A DNA stretch of 64,000 bases from an uncultured Sphingomonas sp. (GCF_913777625.1 NZ_CAJYTI010000010.1:62001-126000); one strand, 5' to 3'; positions 15,594 to 24,906 are shown, numbered from the stretch's first letter. The notes: generated by a model from the sequence alone, not told the origin. Translations and numbers: made by a program.

Positions 15594-18354
15594 GCGCCGG
15601 CTCCTGCGGGGCTGGGACTGCGACGGGATCGAAGGCGAGGATTCGGTCCCACACCGCCTGGATGGCGCTGGGCATGATCACCAGCAGATCGCCCGGGCGG
15701 CCGAGTTGCAGCACGGTATTCACCGCCTCCATCTCATCGACGATCCGATGCACCCGATCGGGCGATATGCCGGCCTGCATCGCGCCCTGCGACATCAGCC
15801 CGTTGGTCTCGCCCCGCGGACGTCCGCGGCCATCGGGGGCTTCGCGGAAGACGATCTCGTCGAAGATCTCGCCGGCAAGCTGGCCCATCTCGACGATATC
15901 GCAGTCGCGCCGGTCGCCGGGGATGCTGACCATGCCGATCACGCGGTTGTAGCGCCCGCGCATCCGCTCGATCACCTGGCCGAGCGCGCGCAGGCCTGCG
16001 GGGTTGTGGGCGTAATCGAGGATGCAGCGCATGCCGTGCGCGTCGTGGATGTTGAGCCGGCCGGGCGAATCCTCGAACGAGGCGCTGAACGCGCGCAGTC
16101 CCTCGCGGATTGCCTCCAGCGGCACCCGCTGCACCGCGCACATCGCCACCGCCGCCAGCGCATTGGCGATGTTGAACTCGGCGATGCCGCCCAGCGTCGC
16201 GGGGATGTCGGCAGCGGGCATCAGCTCGGTGCGTGTCCCCGCCTGGTGGAGCACGATGCAGCCGCCATAGCTGCCGGGCTCGCGCACCACGGCGATCCCT
16301 CCCTCGGCGATGTGGCGACGCAGCTCGCCGGAGAGATCCGAACCGCCATAGAGCGAGAACCACACGATCGTGCCGCGCGCATGGCGGGCGATGCGGTGGC
16401 ACATGGGATCGTCGGCGTTGAGCACCGAATGCCCGCGCCGCGCGACGCTCTCGACCACCACGCCCTTCACCTGGGCGAGCTGCTCGACCGTATCGATGCC
16501 CTTGAGCCCGAGATGGTCGGCGGTGACGTTGAGCACCGCGCCGACATCGGCGCCGTCGAAGCCCAGCCCCTCGCGCAGGATGCCGCCGCGCGCCGTCTCC
16601 AGCACCGCGACGTCGACCGCCGGATTGCGCAGCACGGTGCGCGCACTCTTCGGCCCGCTGGCATCGGCCTCGGTCATCAGATGGCCGTTGAAATAGATGC
16701 CGCTGGTCGTCGTCATCCCGACATTCTTGCCGGCCTGGCAGAGGATCCGGGACACCATCCGCGCCGTGGTCGACTTGCCGTTGGTGCCGGTGATCGCGAA
16801 GATCGGAATCCGGCTGCCGCTGCCGCGGGGGAAGAGCATGTCGATCACCGGCGTGGCGACATCGCGCGGCGTGCCGCTGGAGGGTTCCAGATGCATGCGG
16901 AAGCCGGGGGCGGCGTTGACCTCGACGATGCCGCCGCCGGTTTCGCGCACCGGGCGGCGAATGTCGGGCGAGAGGAAGTCGATCCCGCACACGTCGAGCC
17001 CGACCACCGCCGCCGCCTGCTCGGCAATGGCGCGATTGGCCGGGTGGATCACGTCGGTGCGATCGACCGCGGTGCCGCCGGTCGAGAGATTGGCGGTGTC
17101 GCGCAGGATCACCCGCTCGCCGGCCATCGGCACGGTGGCGGGGGTGCGGCCGGACCTTTCCAGCAGCGCCAGCATCGCCGCGTCGATGATGATGCGAGTC
17201 AGCACATTCTCGTGCCCGGTACCGCGGCGCGGGTCCTGGTTGAGATCGTCGATCAGCTGGGCGATCGAATGGAAGCCGTCGCCGACCACTTGGGCGGGCA
17301 CGCGCTCGGCGACCGCGACCACCTTGCCGTTCACCACCAGGATGCGGTGGTCGTTGCCCGGCACCTGCTGCTCGACGATCACCCGGCGGCCATGGTCAGC
17401 GGCGAGCGCGAAGGCGGTGCGCAAGGCCTCCTCGTCGGCGATGCCGGTGGTGACGCCGCGACCATGGTTGCCGTCGAGCGGCTTGACCACGACCGGCCAG
17501 CGCAGCCGCCTGGCTTCGGCCAGCGCTTCCTCCACCCGGCGCACCACCACGCCGCGCGGCACCGGCAGTCCGGCCTCGCCAAGCAGCTGCTTGGTCATCG
17601 CCTTGTTGCCGGCGACGTCGACCGCGATCTGGGCGGTGTCGCCGGTGATGCTGGCGCGGATGCGCTTCTGGCGGCTGCCATGGCCGAACTGGATCAGGCT
17701 CTGCGCATCGAGCCGCGTGACCGGGATGCCGCGCCGTTCCGCGGCCTCGACCAGCGCGCGGGTGGTGGGGCCAAGCGCCTTCGCCTTGAGCAGCGCCTCC
17801 AGCGCGGCGACGATCGCCCGCACGTCCTGCGGCGCATCGAGCGGGGCAGTGCCGAGCAGTTGCAGGCCTTCGACACGACGCAGCGGCTCGGGCAGCAGAT
17901 CGGCGACCAAGCGGAGCGCGGCCAGCCCGGCGGCGAGCCCCACCGTCTCGTCGCGATAGGTGTAAAGGATGTTGTACACCCCCGGCCGGTCCTTCACCGA
18001 TCGGGTCTTGCCGCGGGCGACGCGCGAGCCGGCGAGCGTCTGAAGTTCCAGCGCGACATGCTCGATGATGTGGCCCATCCAGGTGCCTTCGCGCAGCCGC
18101 TCGACGAACCCGCCGGGACGCTGGTAGCTGCAACCGTGCACGCCCAGGCCGGGAAGGAGGGCGAGCAGCGCATCGGTGAAGCCGGGCAGCGTGTCGCTCG
18201 GCCATTGCTCGAGATCGCGCAGATCCAGCTGGATCCGGATCATCGGGCGGGTGCTGTAGAGATGGGGGCCGCGATAGATGCTCCGCTCCAGCACCCGCAT
18301 CCCATTTGCCGAAGCCGGGCGCGCAAACTCGGCCGGCGGCACCAACGCTGTCAT
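15586..18354 (-). CDS. cphA: Cyanophycin synthetase
   Basis: 922 residues; ATG at 18354 with AGAGG upstream. Three parts are visible: the N-terminal CphA-specific domain (to about 160, containing R-G-P-H-L-Y-S), an ATP-grasp domain (about 200-480) with K-P-L-D-G-N-H-G-R-G-V, and a Mur-ligase-like domain with the P-loop G-T-N-G-K-S-T-T near residue 520. The ATP-grasp part adds Asp to the backbone; the Mur-like part adds Arg to the side chain. The length is at the upper end for CphA1 enzymes. It heads the operon cphA-iaaA-cphB, so synthesis and degradation appear to be transcribed together. Confidence 0.95.
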   Translation of the reverse strand: MTALVPPAEFARPASANGMRVLERSIYRGPHLYSTRPMIRIQLDLRDLEQWPSDTLPGFTDALLALLPGLGVHGCSYQRPGGFVERLREGTWMGHIIEHVALELQTLAGSRVARGKTRSVKDRPGVYNILYTYRDETVGLAAGLAALRLVADLLPEPLRRVEGLQLLGTAPLDAPQDVRAIVAALEALLKAKALGPTTRALVEAAERRGIPVTRLDAQSLIQFGHGSRQKRIRASITGDTAQIAVDVAGNKAMTKQLLGEAGLPVPRGVVVRRVEEALAEARRLRWPVVVKPLDGNHGRGVTTGIADEEALRTAFALAADHGRRVIVEQQVPGNDHRILVVNGKVVAVAERVPAQVVGDGFHSIAQLIDDLNQDPRRGTGHENVLTRIIIDAAMLALLERSGRTPATVPMAGERVILRDTANLSTGGTAVDRTDVIHPANRAIAEQAAAVVGLDVCGIDFLSPDIRRPVRETGGGIVEVNAAPGFRMHLEPSSGTPRDVATPVIDMLFPRGSGSRIPIFAITGTNGKSTTARMVSRILCQAGKNVGMTTTSGIYFNGHLMTEADASGPKSARTVLRNPAVDVAVLETARGGILREGLGFDGADVGAVLNVTADHLGLKGIDTVEQLAQVKGVVVESVARRGHSVLNADDPMCHRIARHARGTIVWFSLYGGSDLSGELRRHIAEGGIAVVREPGSYGGCIVLHQAGTRTELMPAADIPATLGGIAEFNIANALAAVAMCAVQRVPLEAIREGLRAFSASFEDSPGRLNIHDAHGMRCILDYAHNPAGLRALGQVIERMRGRYNRVIGMVSIPGDRRDCDIVEMGQLAGEIFDEIVFREAPDGRGRPRGETNGLMSQGAMQAGISPDRVHRIVDEMEAVNTVLQLGRPGDLLVIMPSAIQAVWDRILAFDPVAVPAPQEPAHA

Positions 18355-18384
18355 AGTGGACCTCTAGAAGGGACGCCGAGAACC

Positions 18385-18416
18385 GGCGCCTGAACCGATC
18401 CAACGGCCCAGGCGCC
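18385..18416. promoter_or_regulatory. Inverted repeat ahead of cphA
   Basis: GGCGCCTG at 18385-18392 and CAGGCGCC at 18409-18416 form a perfect 8-bp stem with a 16-base loop. It lies between the nagX-like stop (18479) and the cphA start (18354). It may terminate the upstream unit or act as an operator or leader structure for cphA; the sequence does not decide between these. Confidence 0.35.
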
Positions 18417-18478
18417 TTTCACGTTCCGCAACTGATGTGGATCAACTATTTGAATTGAAGCGGGTTACCGGGCGAAGT

Positions 18479-19627
18479 TCAGGCCTTGAGGATGAGGCCC
18501 CTGCGGTCCATCCACCAGCCGACCGCCCAGCACAGCAGGGTATAGGCGAAGGCACAGAGCAGCGATCCGAACGGTCCCGGCGCGATCGCCTGGAAGATGT
18601 CGACACCGGCCGCATGGTACACGCCGCGCTCGCTGCCTGCGGGGACCATTTCCAGCACGGTGACGAACAGTTCGGAGAACAGGTAGATCGCCAGCGGATT
18701 GCGCCCGAGGATGGTGAAGAAGCGGGTGCCGCGCTTGAATCCGGCCACCTCGATCAGCCAGATCGCAGCCCCGAGCAGCAGCAGGTCGAGCCCGACGGTG
18801 AGCAGCACATAGGAGCCGGTCCACAGCTTCTTGGCGATCGGGAACCAGGGCGACCAGGCGAGCCCGGCCAGCACCAGCGCGACGCCGACCAGCGCCATGC
18901 GGCCGACGGTGCGGCGCAGGTCGCCGCCCTGCACGATGGCGAGGCCTGCCAGATAGCCCGCGATCACGTTGACCGTGGCGGGCAGGGTGCCAAGCAGCCC
19001 TTCGGGGTCGAAGCCGGCGTCCTTCTTGTAGAGATGGCCGGGTCCCAGCAGCCACAGATCGATCTGCGTGCCGATATTGGCGACTTTGTCATAGGCCATG
19101 CCCGGCGGGCTGAAGACGAGCAGGATCGTCCAGTATCCGAACAGCAGCGCGATCGCGGCGAGCAGCAGCTGGCGGGGCTTGAGCCAGCGGATCAGCAGCG
19201 CGGCGAGCACATAGCAAAGCGCCAGCCGCTGGAGCACGCCCGGCACGCGGGTGAGCGCGAAGGGCTTCAGTTCCCAGCCGTGCGCGCCCTGCTCGACGAA
19301 CGGGAACCAGTACATCAGATAGCCGAGCACGAAGATGATCGCGCCGCGCTTGAACAGCCGGGCGAGGAACGGCCCGGTTTCCACCCGCTTGCGGAAGGCG
19401 AAGCTCATCGCATTGCCCATCGCGAACAGGAAGGTGGGGAAGACCAGATCGGCCAGGGTGAAGCCGAACCATTTGGCATGAACCAGCTGCGGATAGGGTT
19501 CTGCGCCCGGCCCCGAGGTATTGACCAGGATCATCAGGAAGATCGTCGCGCCGCGAAACACGTCGAGCGCGAGGAAGCGGGGCTTGCCGGCAAGTGCGGC
19601 GACGGTGTTGGCCTGGGTCTCGGTCAT
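18479..19627 (-). CDS. HGSNAT/NagX-like membrane protein (DUF5009, COG4299 type)
   Basis: 382 residues, with about ten membrane helices. ATG at 19627 overlaps the GH89 stop as ATGA. It begins R-F-L-A-L-D-V-F-R-G-A-T-I-F-L-M-I-L-V-N, followed by H-A-K-W-F-G-F-T-L-A-D-L-V-F-P, the conserved block shared by bacterial NagX and the human lysosomal heparan-alpha-glucosaminide N-acetyltransferase. In bacteria such genes sit in N-acetylglucosamine utilisation loci, with a suspected role in amino-sugar uptake or acetylation. Here it is coupled to alpha-N-acetylglucosaminidase, so a role on released (N-acetyl)glucosamine at the inner membrane is the best inference. Confidence 0.85.
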   Translation of the reverse strand: MTETQANTVAALAGKPRFLALDVFRGATIFLMILVNTSGPGAEPYPQLVHAKWFGFTLADLVFPTFLFAMGNAMSFAFRKRVETGPFLARLFKRGAIIFVLGYLMYWFPFVEQGAHGWELKPFALTRVPGVLQRLALCYVLAALLIRWLKPRQLLLAAIALLFGYWTILLVFSPPGMAYDKVANIGTQIDLWLLGPGHLYKKDAGFDPEGLLGTLPATVNVIAGYLAGLAIVQGGDLRRTVGRMALVGVALVLAGLAWSPWFPIAKKLWTGSYVLLTVGLDLLLLGAAIWLIEVAGFKRGTRFFTILGRNPLAIYLFSELFVTVLEMVPAGSERGVYHAAGVDIFQAIAPGPFGSLLCAFAYTLLCWAVGWWMDRRGLILKA

Positions 19628-21957
19628 CGGGCGTCGCTTTCTGCGAGGAGCGTGCGGGCAAGGGCTAGCGGGGCAGCGGGGCGCTGGCGAGCCCACATCT
19701 TGCCGTCCTTCAGCCAGGCGGCCTGCCAGTCGCGGATCGCGGCGGCGGTGGCCTTGGCGTCGAAGGGCTGGTGCGCGGCAGCGGCGGCGCGTTGCGCTGC
19801 GAGGAAGCGCTGCCAGCGCGGCCAGTAATAGCCGGCGTACAGCCCCTGCCACGCGCGCGAGGCATAGTCGGAAAGGTGACCGGTACCGCCCCAGACGGTC
19901 ACCACCGCCTTGGCCTGTTCGACAAACGCTGCCTTTTCGGCGGGGGTGTCGCCATAGGCGGCGGCATCGGCGAGCCAGCTGCCCAGCGTTTCCTGCTGGT
20001 TGCCGGCAATGGCGTCGATGTCCTTGGCCAGCTTCTCGGCGGTGGCGGCGGCGCGATCGCCGGTGGCGAGGTCGCCGGCCTTGTAGGCGGCGACGGCGGC
20101 CTTGAGCTGCCCGTCGAGCTGCACGCTGGCATAGTGGCGGACGAGGTCGACCAGGTCATAGGTGTAGAGCGGCTCTCCGCCATGCTGCGGCGCCTGGGCC
20201 AGCAGCGCCTCGATTCCGGCGCGGAGGGCCGCCGGGTCGCCGGGGGCGGCGGGATAGTCGGCGCCGTCGAGGCTGGGGAACTTGAACAGCAGATAGGCGC
20301 CGGCCTGCTCGTGCCACCAGCGCGGGGTCCAGTAGCGCGTGGTGTAGGCGCCCTGGATGGCCTTGTCCCAGGCGGCGACCAGCGCGGGCGAGGTCTTGCC
20401 GTAGCGCGCCTTGGTATAGTCGCCCAGCCAGACGTCGAGCGGCCGCGCCTGGCCGTTCGCGTCGATCTCGCCCCAGGCGAGGTCGTACGCATAGGCGTAG
20501 GCGATGCCGTTGCTGTGCAGGCCTTCGGGGAAGAGCCCGAAGCCGCGCATCCGGCCGTGCCCCGGGTTCGCCAGCGCGGCGGTTACGTCGGCGCGGTAGA
20601 AGTTCAGGTCGCCATAGACCGGGTTGCTGCCGCCGTAATTGTGGACATAGCCGTACGCCCAGCCCTTGCCGTAAAAGGCCTTGGTCGCGTTCCAGATGCC
20701 GGGATAGCGGTCATTGCCGATGTCGAGGATCAGCATCCGCTCGTCGGGCACCTTCGAGAGAAAGGCGGCGATCGCATCCGGCGTCCAGAAGGCCTTGTCG
20801 GCGCCGAACAGCCAGCCCTGCATCACCCAGGTCGCGTTCGGCGCGGCGGCGGTGATCGAGCGGTAGAGCCGCTCGCCATAGGCCGCGAGCCGGGCGTCGC
20901 GCACCTCCTTGGGGAGCGCGGCGGCGCGGGTGGCGGCGGTGTTGGCGATGGCGTCGCCATAGGTCGCTGCGCGGGCGTCGCTGCCGTCCTCGGCGATCGG
21001 CGGCACCATCTCGTTGAAGGCGTCGGCGAGGTAATATTCGCCCGGGCCGTAGGTCGCGGTGTAGAGCTGGAGGAAGCGGGCGGCGAGCCTGGCGAACAGC
21101 GGGTCGGACGGGTCGAGCCAATAGGTGCCGGGGAAGCCCTCCCATTGCCGCATCTGGTAGATCTTCGCCTCCGGGTGCGCCTTGGCGAAGGCTTCGGGCA
21201 CATAGCCGGAAAAGGCGGGCAGGATCGGCTTCATGCCGAGCGACCGCATCCGGGCGAGGATCTGGCGCTGGAGGACGCGCTTCTTCTCGATCCAGCTGGC
21301 CGAGAGCGGGGCGCGGTAGCCGGCGATGTTGCCCATGCGCTGCCAGGGCAGGAAGGGCGCGGCGGAGAGGCCGTCGGCGATCTGGGCGTCGGTCATGCCC
21401 TGCTCGCGCCACAGCGCGCGCCAGACATGTTCCTGCCCCTCCATCGCCAGCGGCGTGTCGACGCCGTGCGCGGCCATCCAGTCGATCTCGCGCTCCCAGC
21501 GGCCCCAGTTCCACCAGGGCGTGGTGTAGCCATAGGTGCAGGTGTTGAGATAGGCGCGCAGCGCAAAGGGCGAGGCGACCGTGCCGCTGTCATAGCCGTC
21601 GCGGATCACGATCGGGCGGGTGCGGACGCCCTCCCAGGAAACGAACAGGCTCCCCTGCTGGCCCAGCGTGCGGGCGGCGCCGCGCACCAGCGCGACGGGC
21701 GAGGAACCCACGATGCCCAGCCGCCCGGCGGCGGTGCGCGCGCGGAATTGCGGGGTAGGGCCGGGGACCAGCGCCAGGTCGATCCTGCGCGTGTCGACAC
21801 CGAGGCGCGCCAGCACGGCGCGGGCGGCGGCGATCTCGGACCGGGCGGCCGGCGCGGCTACCGGCCGGGCGGGCTGTGCGGCCGCTGGGGCGGCGAGGAC
21901 GAGGCCGGCCGCGACCGGGCCGAGGAGACGGATACGGCGGGCGGCGGTGTCGGCCAA
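19624..21957 (-). CDS. Alpha-N-acetylglucosaminidase, GH89, exported
   Basis: 777 residues with a signal peptide (residues 1-27, ending A-A-A-Q-A). Domains match NAGLU enzymes: a small N-terminal domain (to about 120), a TIM barrel starting at Y-L-N-T-C-T-Y-G-Y-T-T-P-W-W-N-W (about 136-151), and an all-helical C-terminal domain. Y-Y-L-A-D-A-F-N-E at 308-316 puts a catalytic glutamate at E316. The enzyme removes terminal alpha-linked GlcNAc from glycans in the periplasm. It follows the TonB receptor by 64 bp and overlaps the HGSNAT-like gene by 4 bp, giving a receptor-hydrolase-membrane enzyme order. Confidence 0.93.
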   Translation of the reverse strand: MADTAARRIRLLGPVAAGLVLAAPAAAQPARPVAAPAARSEIAAARAVLARLGVDTRRIDLALVPGPTPQFRARTAAGRLGIVGSSPVALVRGAARTLGQQGSLFVSWEGVRTRPIVIRDGYDSGTVASPFALRAYLNTCTYGYTTPWWNWGRWEREIDWMAAHGVDTPLAMEGQEHVWRALWREQGMTDAQIADGLSAAPFLPWQRMGNIAGYRAPLSASWIEKKRVLQRQILARMRSLGMKPILPAFSGYVPEAFAKAHPEAKIYQMRQWEGFPGTYWLDPSDPLFARLAARFLQLYTATYGPGEYYLADAFNEMVPPIAEDGSDARAATYGDAIANTAATRAAALPKEVRDARLAAYGERLYRSITAAAPNATWVMQGWLFGADKAFWTPDAIAAFLSKVPDERMLILDIGNDRYPGIWNATKAFYGKGWAYGYVHNYGGSNPVYGDLNFYRADVTAALANPGHGRMRGFGLFPEGLHSNGIAYAYAYDLAWGEIDANGQARPLDVWLGDYTKARYGKTSPALVAAWDKAIQGAYTTRYWTPRWWHEQAGAYLLFKFPSLDGADYPAAPGDPAALRAGIEALLAQAPQHGGEPLYTYDLVDLVRHYASVQLDGQLKAAVAAYKAGDLATGDRAAATAEKLAKDIDAIAGNQQETLGSWLADAAAYGDTPAEKAAFVEQAKAVVTVWGGTGHLSDYASRAWQGLYAGYYWPRWQRFLAAQRAAAAAHQPFDAKATAAAIRDWQAAWLKDGKMWARQRPAAPLALARTLLAESDAR

Positions 21958-21985
21958 GTCGGGTGCTCCAGGAACGCAGAAATGG

Positions 21986-22013
21986 GCCGGGGGCGGCGTG
22001 GGCCACCCCCGGC
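21986..22013 (-). terminator. GC-rich stem-loop after the TonB receptor gene
   Basis: GCCGGGGG at 21986-21993 pairs with CCCCCGGC at 22006-22013 in the 64-bp gap between the receptor and the GH89 gene. There is no T-run, so it is more likely a partial terminator or mRNA processing site that sets receptor-to-hydrolase ratios than a full stop. Confidence 0.4.
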
Positions 22014-22021
22014 TTGTGGTC

Positions 22022-24733
22022 TTACATCTTCAGCGTGGCGGACAGGTAGAAGCTGCGTCCGTAGAAGCTGCTTTCCTGCCAGACGGCGGAGTCCTTGTAA
22101 TAGGCCTCCTCGCGGCTGTTGTTCAGGTTCACCACCCCGGCGGCGAAGCTGAGCCACGTGTTCGGGGAATAGCCGCCGCTCAGATCGAACTGGGTGCGAC
22201 CCCGCACGACATGGCCTTCGCGGGCGAAGAAGCTGTCGGCGCTGTTCTGCTCGTAGCTGCTGCGGCTGTTGACCGAGAGGCGGATGTTGAAATGCTCGTT
22301 CTCCCAATAGGGCGAGACGTTCCACGTCACCTTCGACAGGTTGCGGATGGTGTAGCCCGTGCCGATCGCCACCTTCTGCGGATAGACCCGGGTGAAGTTG
22401 GCGAGCAGGCCGAAGCCATCCACCGGCAGGAGGCGATCGAACGACTGGTTCCAGCTGACCTCGAAGCCCTTCACCTTGATGGTGCTGGGATCGTTGGACG
22501 TCTGGGTGATGTCGTAGATGTTGCCCTTGGCATCGACGCAGTCGTTGCCCGAGGTGCTGAGCGCGGTGCCGTTGAACGACGGCGGGCAGATCAGGCGCGA
22601 GAAGGTGCCGTTCTTGATCCACTTGTAGAAGCCGTTGAGCGCGATCGAGCTCGAGCGGGTGGGGTACCATTCGACGCCGAGGTCGAGCTGGTTCGCCGTC
22701 AGCGGCTTGAGGCCGGCCTGGCCGAGATCCACCGTGATCGTGTTGGTGTTCGCCGGGAAAGTGTTGGGCGAGCTGCTGGTGGTCTGCGCCATGGACGTGT
22801 TGCTGTCCATGATCGGGCGCACCAGCACCTTGGCGGCGGCGAAGCGCACCTGCACCTTGCTGGTCGGCTCCAGCACCAGGTTCAGGCTGGGCAGCACATT
22901 GTCGTAGCTCTGGTTGACGGTGTATTCGCCGACCTTCTGCTGGACTTCGGTGTAGCTGCCGGTGCGCGGCGCGGTGACGTTGCCCTGCACCTTCTGCTTG
23001 GTGTGCTCGTAGCGCACGCCGAGATTGCCGCGCAGCGTCATGCCGGCCACCGTCGTGTCGATGTCCGCCATCGCATAGGCCGAGGGCATGAAGCGATCGA
23101 CATGGTAGCTGGCTTCGGGGGCGAAGATGTCCGGCACGGTGATATTGGCCGCCGCCAGCGCCTTGTCATAGGCGCCGAGGTCCGGACCGATCCAGGCACC
23201 CGGGATCAGGCTGCTGCCGTTGAGGAAGCCGCTGACCGGATAGTTGGTCGTCGCCATCAGCGGGAAGATGCTGCTCGACGGCGCCGGCTGGTTGGCCAGC
23301 GCGATCATGTCGTGGCGGCTGACATAGCGGTTGAAGATCTCGTGCCGGTACTTGGCGCCGACGCTGAGCTTGGTGATCGGCCCGAACGAGACTTCCTTGT
23401 ACAGATCGGCCTGGCCCGAGGTCTCGCTCGACGCCATCTTGCGGGTGGCGCCGTTCGGATACTCGTTCCGGGTCAGCGTCGCCGGCGCATAGAGCGCGGT
23501 GCTGGTGAGGTCGGTGCCCACCGTGTACTTCACCGCATTGGGATTGGAGAAGTCGATCGTCGCGGTGGGGATGTTCACGCCGAGGATCGCCGCGGCCTCA
23601 CGCTGATAGGTGGTGCCGCGGGTGTAGTTGAACACCGTACGCGCCGACCAGCCATCGTCGCCGGTCCACTTGCCCGACAGCGTATAGTCCTGGCTGACGA
23701 GGTTGCGGTCCTCGTGCTGGCGGTTGTTCTCCATGGTGAAGTTGGTGGCCGTCGCCTTGGTCGCGACGCCGTTCACCACGTTGCTCGCCGCGATCCGCGC
23801 GGTGTTGAACAGGAAGACCTGCTGGTTCAGGTCGTAATCGGTATTGTCCTTGGCGTAGATCGCGCTCGCGTCGATCTCGAGGCGGTCGCTGGGCTTCCAC
23901 TGGACGCCGCCGCTGCCCATCAGCCGCTCGGTATCGCGGTCGAGACGGCGATAGCGCGGACGGCGCGGCACGCTCACGGTCGCCCCGTTGATCGTCTGGG
24001 TGGCCCAGCGATCCATCCAGAAATAGTCGGCGCGGTCCTTCAGCTTCTGATAGCCGAGGTTCAGGTACACGCCCAGCGTGCCGTCGGCGAACTGGTCGAC
24101 ATAGCTGCCGCTGATCTTCGGCGTGATCTTGCCACCGGCATATTCGGAATTCTGGCCCTTGACCGAGAGCACCAGCTGGCGGTGCGTGTAGTCGAGCGGC
24201 TTGGTGGTCTGGATGTTGACCGTGCCGGACAGGCCGCCGGCATCCATGTCCGCCGTCGGCGACTTGATCACCTGGATCGCGTTGGCGAGCTCGGTCTGGA
24301 TGATGTCGTAGCGGAAGCCGTCGGTGAAGTCGGCGCTCTTGAAGGTCTGACCATTGACCGTGGTCATCGCATATTGCGGACCCAGGCCGCGGATGCTGAT
24401 CGTGGCGCCACGCCCGTTGATGTTCGACATCTGCACGCCCGAGATGCGCTGGATCGCCTCGGTGATGTTCTCGCTGGGGAACTTGCCGAGATCCTCGGCC
24501 GAGATGCCGTCGGTGACGCGGCTGTCCTTGCGCTTGGCGTCGATCGCATTGTCGATCGCGGCGCGGATGCCGGTGACGACGATCTCGCCGCCGTCCTGGC
24601 CCGCGGGTGCCGCGCCCGTGTCGGTCTGCGCCTGTGCGGCGGTGGCGGCGCCCAGGGCTGCGATGCAGCCCGATGCCAGCCAGATGCTTTTCGTGAACGC
24701 ACGCGTGTGTGCGCCGAATCTGCCCGTGTTCAT
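22022..24733 (-). CDS. TonB-dependent receptor (glycan uptake type)
   Basis: 903 residues. ATG at 24733 with GGGGGG upstream. A signal peptide ends at A-T-A-A-Q-A-Q (about residue 36). It is followed by E-I-V-V-T-G-I-R-A-A-I, the TonB box/plug start seen in sphingomonad receptors. The plug domain (about 65-190) has I-S-G-V-Q-M, G-R-G-A-T-I-S-I-R-G-L and G-L-S-G-T-V-N-I. The 22-strand barrel ends with a C-terminal aromatic-rich strand, S-F-Y-L-S-A-T-L-K-M. It would import an oligosaccharide across the outer membrane. Its promoter holds a LacI-style operator, and GH89 follows downstream. Confidence 0.93.
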   Translation of the reverse strand: MNTGRFGAHTRAFTKSIWLASGCIAALGAATAAQAQTDTGAAPAGQDGGEIVVTGIRAAIDNAIDAKRKDSRVTDGISAEDLGKFPSENITEAIQRISGVQMSNINGRGATISIRGLGPQYAMTTVNGQTFKSADFTDGFRYDIIQTELANAIQVIKSPTADMDAGGLSGTVNIQTTKPLDYTHRQLVLSVKGQNSEYAGGKITPKISGSYVDQFADGTLGVYLNLGYQKLKDRADYFWMDRWATQTINGATVSVPRRPRYRRLDRDTERLMGSGGVQWKPSDRLEIDASAIYAKDNTDYDLNQQVFLFNTARIAASNVVNGVATKATATNFTMENNRQHEDRNLVSQDYTLSGKWTGDDGWSARTVFNYTRGTTYQREAAAILGVNIPTATIDFSNPNAVKYTVGTDLTSTALYAPATLTRNEYPNGATRKMASSETSGQADLYKEVSFGPITKLSVGAKYRHEIFNRYVSRHDMIALANQPAPSSSIFPLMATTNYPVSGFLNGSSLIPGAWIGPDLGAYDKALAAANITVPDIFAPEASYHVDRFMPSAYAMADIDTTVAGMTLRGNLGVRYEHTKQKVQGNVTAPRTGSYTEVQQKVGEYTVNQSYDNVLPSLNLVLEPTSKVQVRFAAAKVLVRPIMDSNTSMAQTTSSSPNTFPANTNTITVDLGQAGLKPLTANQLDLGVEWYPTRSSSIALNGFYKWIKNGTFSRLICPPSFNGTALSTSGNDCVDAKGNIYDITQTSNDPSTIKVKGFEVSWNQSFDRLLPVDGFGLLANFTRVYPQKVAIGTGYTIRNLSKVTWNVSPYWENEHFNIRLSVNSRSSYEQNSADSFFAREGHVVRGRTQFDLSGGYSPNTWLSFAAGVVNLNNSREEAYYKDSAVWQESSFYGRSFYLSATLKM

Positions 24734-24820
24734 GGATATACCCCCCGTCGCTCTTGGAACCCTCGGTGTCGCAGCGCCCGTCCTCCGGCGTTTCTTCTGT
24801 CTCGGGAGCGCCACTGGGCC

Positions 24821-24906
24821 ATATTGGTTGCTACCGGTCTGAGGTTGTCAAGGCCACTTCATGACAAAAGCGTGAAATGGTAATACCTCTTGGCATGACC
24901 GGTAGC
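24821..24906 (-). promoter_or_regulatory. Promoter and paired LacI-type operator for the TonB/GH89 locus
   Basis: On the minus strand a TTGACA -35 box lies at 24846-24851 and a CAATAT -10-like box at 24821-24826 (19-bp spacing; the ATG is 87 bp further on). GACCGGTAGC on that strand (24830-24839) sits between the boxes. Its exact inverted copy lies at 24897-24906, 58 bp upstream. Each contains the palindrome ACCGGT. Two operators about 67 bp centre to centre, one inside the core promoter, suit repression by looping. A LacI-family gene lies at 40338-41348; any link is unproven. Confidence 0.6.

Noticed and set aside
15547..18393. Open frame of 948 codons on the + strand opposite cphA
   Set aside because: His/Arg/Asp/Gly-rich antisense shadow of a confidently identified gene.
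21620..24883. Open frame of 1087 codons on the + strand opposite the TonB receptor
   Set aside because: No start signal, no domains, composition typical of an antisense shadow.
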